Source: Membranipora membranacea (taxonomy: Eukaryota; Bryozoa; Gymnolaemata; Cheilostomatida; Membraniporidae). Taken from it: a stretch of DNA of 60,000 bases. A program made the position numbers and the translations under genes. Positions within the stretch are counted from its first letter, which is position 1. Each line of letters starts with the position of its first letter. Of the stretch, positions 52,631 to 60,000 are shown piece by piece. The notes below the pieces were generated by a model, which saw nothing but the letters and a program-made list of their open reading frames with translations, did not search any database and was not told where the DNA came from. The stretch is taken from assembly GCA_914767715.1 (NCBI GenBank), contig OU612069.1, positions 12,709,387 to 12,769,386 of the forward strand, in the 5' to 3' direction.

Positions 52631-53484
52631 CCATCCCTCCTTTTTCTCCTCCCCCTCCTACCACCCTCACACTCCTCCCCCTCCTCCCACTCCTCCCACT
52701 CCTTCCTCTCATCCCCCTCCTCCCCCTCCTCCCCCTCATCCCCCTCCTCCCCCTCCTCCCCCTCATCCCCCTCCTCCCCCTCCTCCCCCTCATCCCCCTC
52801 CTCACCCTCATCCCCCTCCTTCTCCTCCTCACACTCATCACCCTCCTCCCCCTCCTCCCCCTTCTCCCTCTCCTTCTTCTCCTCCCCCTCCTCACACTCC
52901 TCCCCCTCCTCCCCTCCTCCCACTCCTCACACTCCTCACCCTCCTCACCCTCCTTCCCCTCCTCACACTCCTCACCCTCCTCCCCCTCCTCCCCCTCCTT
53001 TCCCCTCCTCCCCCTCCTCCCACTCCTCCCCCTCATCCCCCTCCTCCCCCTCCTCCCCCTCATCCCCCTCCTCCCCCTCCTCCCCTCCTCCCACTCCTCA
53101 CACTCCTCACCCTCCTCCCCCTCCTTCCCCTCCTCACACTCCTCACCCTCCTCCCCCTCCTCCCCCTCCTTTCCCCTCCTCCCCCTCCTTCCCATCATCC
53201 CCCTCCTCCCCCTCCTCCCCCTCATCCCCCTCCTCCCCCTCCTCCCCCTCATCCCCCTCCTCACCCTCATCCCCCTCCTTCCCCTCCTCACACTCATCAC
53301 CCTCCTCCCCCTCCTCCCCCTTCTCCCTCTCCTTCTTCTCCTCCCCCTCCTCACACTCCTCCCCCTCCTCCCCTCCTCCCACTCCTCACACTTCTCACCC
53401 TCCTCCCCCTCCTTCCCCTCCTCACATTCCTCACCCTCCTCCCCCTCCTCCCCCTCCTTCCCCTCCTTCCCCTCCTCCCCCTCC
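52631..53484 (+). repeat. CT-only tract, first half (CTCCTCCCC-type)
   Basis: About 850 bases of nearly pure pyrimidine on the plus strand, built from CTCCTCCCC, CTCATCCCC and CTCACACTC variants with higher-order repetition: a segment of about 450 bases near 52640-52980 recurs near 53160-53420. Long frames of Pro/Ser/His or Glu/Gly/Arg arise on both strands from composition and are not genes. Confidence 0.9.
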
Positions 53485-55120
53485 ATTATATTTTGTCTTT
53501 TTCCCCATGCAGAAGGTGCAATCTGCTATTAATCAATGGCCATCAATGAGAAGTTGTTTGAAACCTTGGTTGCCCTCTAATTCTAAACAACAACCTTTAA
53601 ATGCGTGTGTGATTGAAGACAAAGAAGTTATTGCAAACACTTTTAATCGCTTTTTTACTGAGATAGGGGCGGAAATTTCATCAAACCTCCCTCTTCCCAA
53701 CTGCTCTCCTGAGTAATACTTTGAAAAAAATAACACCCAAATAAATGCAAAATTGAAACTCTATGAAATCGATACTAATAACATTTTAAAAGTAATTGAC
53801 AGTTTTACAAATCAGAAGGCAACTGGGCCAGATGGTATTCCAATGCAATCTTTAAAAGAATGCAAATTTATCTTAATCCCAGTTTTAGTTTATCTTACAA
53901 ATTTAGTTATCAAAACATCCATTTTACCAGATTGCCTAAAATTTGCTTGTGTTAAACCACTATACAAAAGGGTGATAAAAATATTTGCGCAAACTATCGG
54001 CCGATTTCAGTTTTACCTGCTCTTGGAAAAATTATAGAGAAATAATGCTATCTTTTCAAATTAGAGAAATTTTAGAGCTGAATTATCTTTTAACAGATTG
54101 TCAATTTGGTTTTCGAACCAAGATGAGCACTACAGATGCTATAAATATTATAATGGAAAAGCTATACAACAAATTTTAATACCAGTAAAACTACACAGGG
54201 TGTTTTTTTAGACTTTTCCAAGGCCTTTGATACAATTAATCACGACATTTTAATCAAAAAAATTATCTTTTTATGGCTTTTCAACAAATTCTCAAAACCT
54301 TATTAAAAATTACTTAACAAATCGGAAGCAATTTGTACCCTTAGATGGCACTAAGTCTCAATTACAGACTGTGAAAAGTGGTGTGCCCCAGGGGTCAGTC
54401 CTTGAGCCTCTTTAATTTTAATCTATATAAATGATCTTCTTTATGCAGCCCCAGATTTGAGTTACGTCTTATTTGCTGATGATACCAATATCTTTAGTAC
54501 AGATAGCCAGCTGATGGCATCTCAACTTCAATTAGTGAACCAATGGTGCATTTCAATTAGACTGTATTAAATTATGAGTAGACCCATCAAGTTTTTTTCA
54601 AAGCCCTTAAAAAGCAGTAAGATAGCCAAAGCCAATTATGCCTTTAAAAGTGATTTTTGAATATAGATTATTAAAGTTGCTTTTAAAAACATATCCAACG
54701 GAAGAAATTTTAAAACTTTTGCCAGAACGTAACCATGATACGAGATCAAAAGCCCTAAAAACAATTCAAGCTAACAACAACAGGGGTGGGAGGTCCCTGT
54801 TGTACACAGGTGTGAAACTGTACAACAGCTACCTTTTGGAAGATTGGACAAGATCTGGGAACAATCCCATGTCAGGTCTGGCTGAGCGCCTTCGGGTGTA
54901 TGCTCGATAGTGATCGCATGTGCAGACTCGTGCTCCGACTTATCGGCTTGTGGGGTGTTCTCCATGGGTGACCATCGGGACAGCCGTCACTCTTGTCTTA
55001 AGACTATCCGGCTGAGCCCTTGCTTTTCTTTTATCTGTATTATTTACTAATATGCCAAATTCTTTTATTTGATTAAACTAATTTTATAGCATAAACAATA
55101 AAAAAAAGATTTTAAATAAA
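53485..55120 (+). pseudogene. 5'-truncated, decayed non-LTR retrotransposon (reverse transcriptase)
   Basis: Reverse-transcriptase blocks appear in order but in different frames: ANTFNRFFTEIG, KATGPDGIPMQSLK, NYRPISVLPALGKIIEK, QFGFRTKMSTTDA, VFLDFSKAFDTINH, GVPQGSVL and LFADDTNIF, then a C-terminal HDTRSKALKT...RSLLYTGVKLYNS block. This matches Jockey/CR1/L2-type elements. Breaks include an in-frame TAA at 53714-53716, frameshifts near 53990 and 54180, and stops near 54300-54420. The endonuclease part is missing. It splits one CT-rich tract in two and ends in an A-rich stretch near 55100. Confidence 0.88.
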
Positions 55121-55432
55121 TCCCCCCTCCCCCTCCCCTCCCCCTCCCCCTCCTCACATTCCTCCTCCCCTCCTTCCCTTCTCCTCCCCTTCCTCACACT
55201 CCTCCAACTCCCCCCTCCTCCCCCTTCTCCTCCCCTTCCTCACACTCCTCACACTCCTCCAATTCCCTCCTCCCCCTCTTCACATTCCTCCTCCCCTTCC
55301 TTCCCTTCTCCTCCCCTTCCTCACACTCTTCCTCCCCTCCTCTCCCTTCTCCTCCCCTTCCTCACACTCCTCACACTCCTCCAATTCCCCCTCCCCCTCC
55401 TCACATTCCTCCTCCCCTCCTTCCCCTCCTCA
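55121..55432 (+). repeat. CT-only tract, second half
   Basis: About 310 bases of CTCCCC/CTCCTCACATTC repeats resuming directly after the retroelement's A-rich end. A segment of about 120 bases (CTTCTCCTCCCCTTCCTCACACTC...) recurs two to three times. Confidence 0.85.
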
Positions 55433-57054
55433 TTCACATTCACTCAACTGACCTGTTTATGTCTTCGTTGAGTTAACACTGTAGATTATAATCATTTTAT
55501 ACTAAAACTAGTGCTGGTGAGTAATTGTGATTATATGATTCAGGTCTGATCCCTAGCAATGGAGGTTTTATCCGATTTTCTCCTTGCAAGCCATTCATCC
55601 CAGCCTGGCCCCTTAGCACCAAAAATTACAGTGTGTTTGCAAACCCTACAGGATGTATAAATATTGTCTCTGCCTCTTCAAAAAGAGTAGCAGGCTAAAC
55701 TGGAGGTAGGGTGGATTAGAGTCAGAACTAACAAAACGCATCGTACAACAATATTAATTTTCTTTGCGGAAATCATAGAAGGAAAGTCTCTGGAACTGAT
55801 TCAGAAGCACATCCTGCATTTCACAGAGGTATAAGAGCATTCCAGCTAGAAAAATGGCTACAACAGAATAAATGTAAGATATATGTCATTTCCCATTTTA
55901 AGAGTCCAAAGAGACAGCGGGCGCTGGGCCTGACATTAAATAATCATATTGCAGTTTCGCAAATAAAAGGGGGCAAAATTGCATGAGATTTCTATTGATT
56001 GTGTGCCTGGGACAGGATGTTATGATAAGATGTCACTTTCCGCAAATCTCTTCTATATATAAATACAGTAGTAACTATGGCAGCAGAAGTTGTAGGTACC
56101 AAAGCCCTTTGGCAAAGTCAGATTCTGCTCTGAGAAATTTTCTTCAGTAGGGAAGAAACATGTGTTACTGTGATCCATTTGAAAAGTATCCCAATTGTAG
56201 GTTAGTGGATGTAGCGTCTGTTTTGTCAAACTTAAAAATCTAATCCAAAAAGCAATAGCCAGCTTGGTATAACGATACCTGTCAAACACTGGAGACTCTC
56301 AGAGAAGTCATTAGATATTCCTTTTCGCCTGCTTCTTGTGTATTTCAATTTGGAGTGTAGGAAACATACGTGAGTTGTGCCCTTTTTCAGCATGAGGGGA
56401 TAACTAGTTCAGAAGCAAGCTTTGGCATTTATTTGAAACCATGAATTGTTCACATTTCTCTTATATCCACTGCACAATGTTTTGAACTGTGCCACTTTCG
56501 GTGATCAAAAGATCCCTACTAGTATATCTCATCCACTGTAATAATATCTAAAGTCCCCTCAAAGTTTGTGTGTTGTCTATTTCGAGTGTAAACTGAGGCA
56601 ACTCATAGGGGCTGCCACTCAATAAAGACGGTGAAGGATTTTTGTATAAATCAATATTATTCCACGTTTTAGTGCTTGATGCTACTCTTGTTCACGACCA
56701 GCTGCAAATCAGCTGGGAAAACGATGCAACATCACTAGTATGGACGAATTGAGATGAGGTGAATGGACACTTAGGTCCTGAGCTAATCTGCCTGTTTGTG
56801 ACTCAGGCCAAACTGTGGGTATACATAAATTCATTTGGCTGCTGAGAACACTAATCCTACAGGTTAAAAGAAACCATGCAAAAATGGCCACTGTCAGTTT
56901 TTTTAAACATGCAACCAAACAAATATAAATAATTGTTCTATATATTTCTAGGATCAAAGTCTGAGTGGTGTTGAAAGTTGTTGAGATTGACAGCTGAACC
57001 CGTAAGATATGAAAAGTGTTGAGGCTGAGGTCAAAGTACAGTCTTATTTTATGA
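55433..57054. other. Intergenic DNA with SINE remnants, no gene supported
   Basis: A SINE-like box B (GGTCTGATCCC) is near 55545 and a family tail (GAGTTGTGCCCTTTTTCAGCAT) near 56371-56400. A frame of about 65 codons without ATG at about 55775-55985 is open but has no recognised domain. Confidence 0.35.
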
Positions 57055-57870
57055 TTATGTGTATGATTTCCCGATTTTATTCCCGATTTTATTTCTGATT
57101 TTATTCCCGATTTTATTCCCGAGTTTATTCCCGATTATATTTCTGATTATATTCCCAATTTTGTTTCCTTTTTTTCCGAGTTTAGTTCCGATTTTATTTC
57201 TGACTTTTTTTCCAATTTTATCTTGCGTAAATATATACATAGTTTATGAAAAATTTTATAATGTGAATAACTTCAATATAAAAAAAATTTTCCAAAATAC
57301 CAAATAGTGCCCTGAAGTTGATTATCCTTGTTTATTCTAAGCACAATGATGCAGGGTGAACTTGTGAGTGCAAAATGACAAAAAGCATGATTTTTTACTA
57401 TTGATGTTCTTTGTTTCTAAACTTATAAGCCAGGCTTCAGTATTTACTGGTTTTGTACCAAAATGTAGAAGATTAATAATTAATTAATAATTTGTTTGCG
57501 CTTGCTAGATATCTATTTGTTCCATACCAAGCCATAGGTTTTCGACATACTTCCTGTTTATTTTGTGTAGCACCATTTTGTGAATCAGAAACCGCTGGAG
57601 CTGTTATTTTGGTTGTACCTTTGAGTTTAAATTCTTGAAATCTGAATTTTCAAATCAAAGAGTGGCTTTGAATAAAAGATTGACAAAAACGCATTTGTTT
57701 TACACAACTTTTGATTAGAAGTTTCTGTCATGCATATAATTATATCTATGTTGACAAGTGATGACTGCCTGTAAAATCTATTCAGTCGGCAGTCAAAACA
57801 ATCAGGTCAAGTAATCATGAGCTTTGATTTCAGTAAAAATGATTGATCGAGTCGATCTGGCATGCTTTGC
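57055..57870 (+). repeat. Diverged copy of the propeller-gene 3' flank
   Basis: Begins with a 12-base minisatellite (TTCCCGATTTTA and variants, 57067-57225), the counterpart of the shorter run at 51840-51900, and then follows the 51.8-52.6 kb sequence in order. No second propeller exon precedes it within the window, so only the flank was copied or the coding part was lost. Confidence 0.6.
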
Positions 57871-60000
57871 CATTGGAATATACTATCTGGAAATCCCATT
57901 GTGAGATCCTCATTGAGCACATAATTGTAATTCTAATAGTATGAGCGCTTGATATTTAGCGCTAAACCTACTCCAATCCGAACCTCCTTCCCTACTCCTA
58001 TCTGCGCCTTCGCCCCTACTTTCCTCGGCCCTCCTCCTTCCCTCCCCTCATCCCCTTCCCTGCTGCAGTTCACCAACTGATTTTTGTCAACTCGAATACA
58101 GATATTAAGGGTATAATAAAATTGATGTTTGAATATTGAATCAAATTTCTGTACAGTGTGTCTCACTAAAACCTGTAGATTTCTGCAAAATAAATGTTTC
58201 TACCGTCATCTGGGTATTGGTTCACAAAATGATGCACCTCTGGACAAAGATTCGTCACAATTCTTGAGCAACTGTTTCATCAAATGCATCAATCCAATAA
58301 CTGGATTTGGTATGCATAGTCTAGCATTACGATTCATGTGTCTATAGAGCTTGTGGATTATCACTATCTTCCAGATATAATAAAAGTATTTTAACTTATT
58401 ATATAGAGTTGCGCTCTTTTTTTATGAAAACAGACAACCTCCCAATTTAAGTTAATAGGTTTTACTAGTAGTGTTTCTTTAATGGTATGCCACTGTTCTT
58501 CTTTGACAACCCTCACTAACTTGTATAGGAAGATCAGTCAGTATTGATGAGTATTTGGATTATCTGTTGACTTTTTCTGTTAATCTGCACAGGGGCATAT
58601 TGAGATTTTTAGTGAACCCCCGACTTGTGCAAAGCGCAAACAATTTTTATATCCGGGGTTGGCAAGTGAAAATCTTGGGTAGAGAAGGTTTAGGGTTGGA
58701 CTCACTGATCTTGGGTTTAAATCCATCACGGCGGCAAGAGGAAAAAGCAAACTTGATGTCCAAGATATTGTGTCCACATGTCAAGAAACCACAGCCACAC
58801 ACAGAACAATCCGATACTGCAATCTTTCATTCGTTATTATTTTTGTTGCAATCTGAACCACTCCTCAGAGCAACCTATCAGATTCTAAAGTCAATTCACA
58901 ATGACACCTGGCAAATGCTGAATCACTTACACATTACCTCATCTATTTTAATTTGTCCGTCCATCAGGTTTCTAGTAAATTTATTTCATGTTATCTTAAT
59001 TCTGAGCTAAACAGAATTAGCAGACATTAAGTCAACATTGCACACTTTGTTTATCGATGAGGAATTCAGTGAATTTTTGTGATAACAATTCGACCTGTTT
59101 TGTCATACATATTGAGGTACGGGCATATATAAAAAACAGTTTGTATCTAATGGGTACGGGTCAGGATTTTTATTTCTAGAATCAGCATAATTCTTACTGA
59201 TAAGTCTGATATGATCTTAGAGTTTAACATTTACAATTCTTCAAAGGGAATTTGTCGAAGAAATGCACTGAAAGAAATCGTTTTACAATTGTTATGTAGT
59301 TGCCCCCTCTTTTGACATGAGCAGACAACTACAATTTTTAAGTACTATACTTATCTCCTAGAATAAATAGAGATAATAAGCAAGATGTGGTCAATATACA
59401 GTTATGAGACAATAATGTGTAGGACATTCCTATTGGTCAGCCGATAATTCGGGTCTGATAATTGGTGGTTTGGTTAGACCAATCACAGTTCTTGGTGGAT
59501 ATAGCTACACAATATCCAACTATAAATTTGATTAGATAAAAGAATACTTCAATACTTTGAAAAATTAAAATTCAAAAGATTCATCGTAATCTAGGAAACT
59601 GTTTATCAATCTGCACTAACAAAGTTGTATGACAGTTTTTTGTGTACTGTTCATATTATTTATTTTTTTCTGTGCATCAAGATGTTTGAGGGGCATCATA
59701 AGCTGAAGCAGCAGTAAGTACATCAGTTCCCTGCAGAAGAAAAAAGTCGATATCTATTGGTTGTTTCAAATGCATTGAAGACAAAAAATCATTAAAGAAT
59801 GCTGAAATATTCACATATAAGCATAGAAAAAGAAATATGTTTGTATGAAGATGCCAAGCTCCAAATACACACATTATACACATTTTCAGGGTTCTCTGGG
59901 GAGACGTGGCTTTATATGAACTCCACCCAGCCAATCAGAGCTAACACATTGGCTAGGGTTCTCAGGCTGTTGCTCTTCCTTATAAACTATTTATTTGGAA
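57871..60000. other. Intergenic DNA, SINE remnants only
   Basis: A box B-like GGGTTTAAATCC near 58713 and the family tail TTGCCCCCTCTTTTGACATGAG near 59300-59322 mark two decayed SINEs. A 151-codon frame at 58555-59010 runs through the first and has no domain. ATG at 59681 followed by GTAAGT at 59713 could be a tiny first exon (MFEGHHKLKQQ), which is very weak evidence. Confidence 0.35.

Noticed and set aside
52512-53716. Very long frames on both strands rich in Pro/Ser/His or Glu/Gly/Arg
   Set aside because: They arise from a CT-only low-complexity tract that has few possible stop codons. Three plus-strand frames and several minus-strand frames are open at once.
58555-59010. 151-codon gene near the right end
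   Set aside because: It runs through a SINE-like box B and simple DNA, with no domain and no supporting exon structure.

Overview
The window looks like AT-rich nuclear DNA from an invertebrate animal; the taxon cannot be fixed from sequence alone. It has split genes with GT-AG introns, tRNA-derived SINEs, TTAA-flanked foldback elements, a Ty3/gypsy LTR element, a BEL/Pao fragment and a 5'-truncated non-LTR retrotransposon. Nothing bacterial, organellar or CRISPR-like was seen. Most short reading frames are chance frames in repeats.

Layout. At 1-0.7 kb are what look like the last two exons of an upstream plus-strand gene, with a lysine/arginine-rich C-terminus. From about 2.3 to 29.5 kb lies the strangest part: roughly 23 diverged, same-strand copies of one module, spaced about 0.4-3.5 kb apart. 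The module carries an exon-like block of about 57-109 bases (AG in front, CAG|GTAAG-type donor behind), followed in many copies by a C homopolymer. The array has grown by block duplication (7.2-11.0 kb copied to 13.6-15.9 kb with internal deletions) and has been invaded by SINEs and foldback elements.

From 30.1 to 51.4 kb runs a five-exon plus-strand gene whose exons join in frame into a predicted 542-residue protein: N-terminal acidic region, Cys/His cluster resembling a B-box, coiled coil, Pro/Ser/Thr-rich linker, and a C-terminal repeat region resembling a beta-propeller. This is the layout of TRIM-like proteins without a RING. Its third intron (about 12.8 kb) contains a complete, fairly young Ty3/gypsy element on the minus strand (38402-43695; 5-bp target duplication GAGGC, LTRs differing at about seven places), a BEL/Pao fragment, a TTAA-flanked piggyBac-like MITE and a 14-bp-unit minisatellite. 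The 3' flank of the gene (51.8-52.6 kb) has a diverged copy at 57.1-57.9 kb.

From 52.6 to 55.4 kb a long CT-only tract is split by a decayed non-LTR retrotransposon. The remainder to 60 kb has scattered SINE tails and no gene I can support.

The most interesting hypothesis is that the exon-like modules are, or were, alternative 5' exons or promoters for the downstream B-box/propeller gene: same strand, intact donors, and the first coding exon begins at a good splice acceptor two bases before its ATG. Sequence alone does not prove this.
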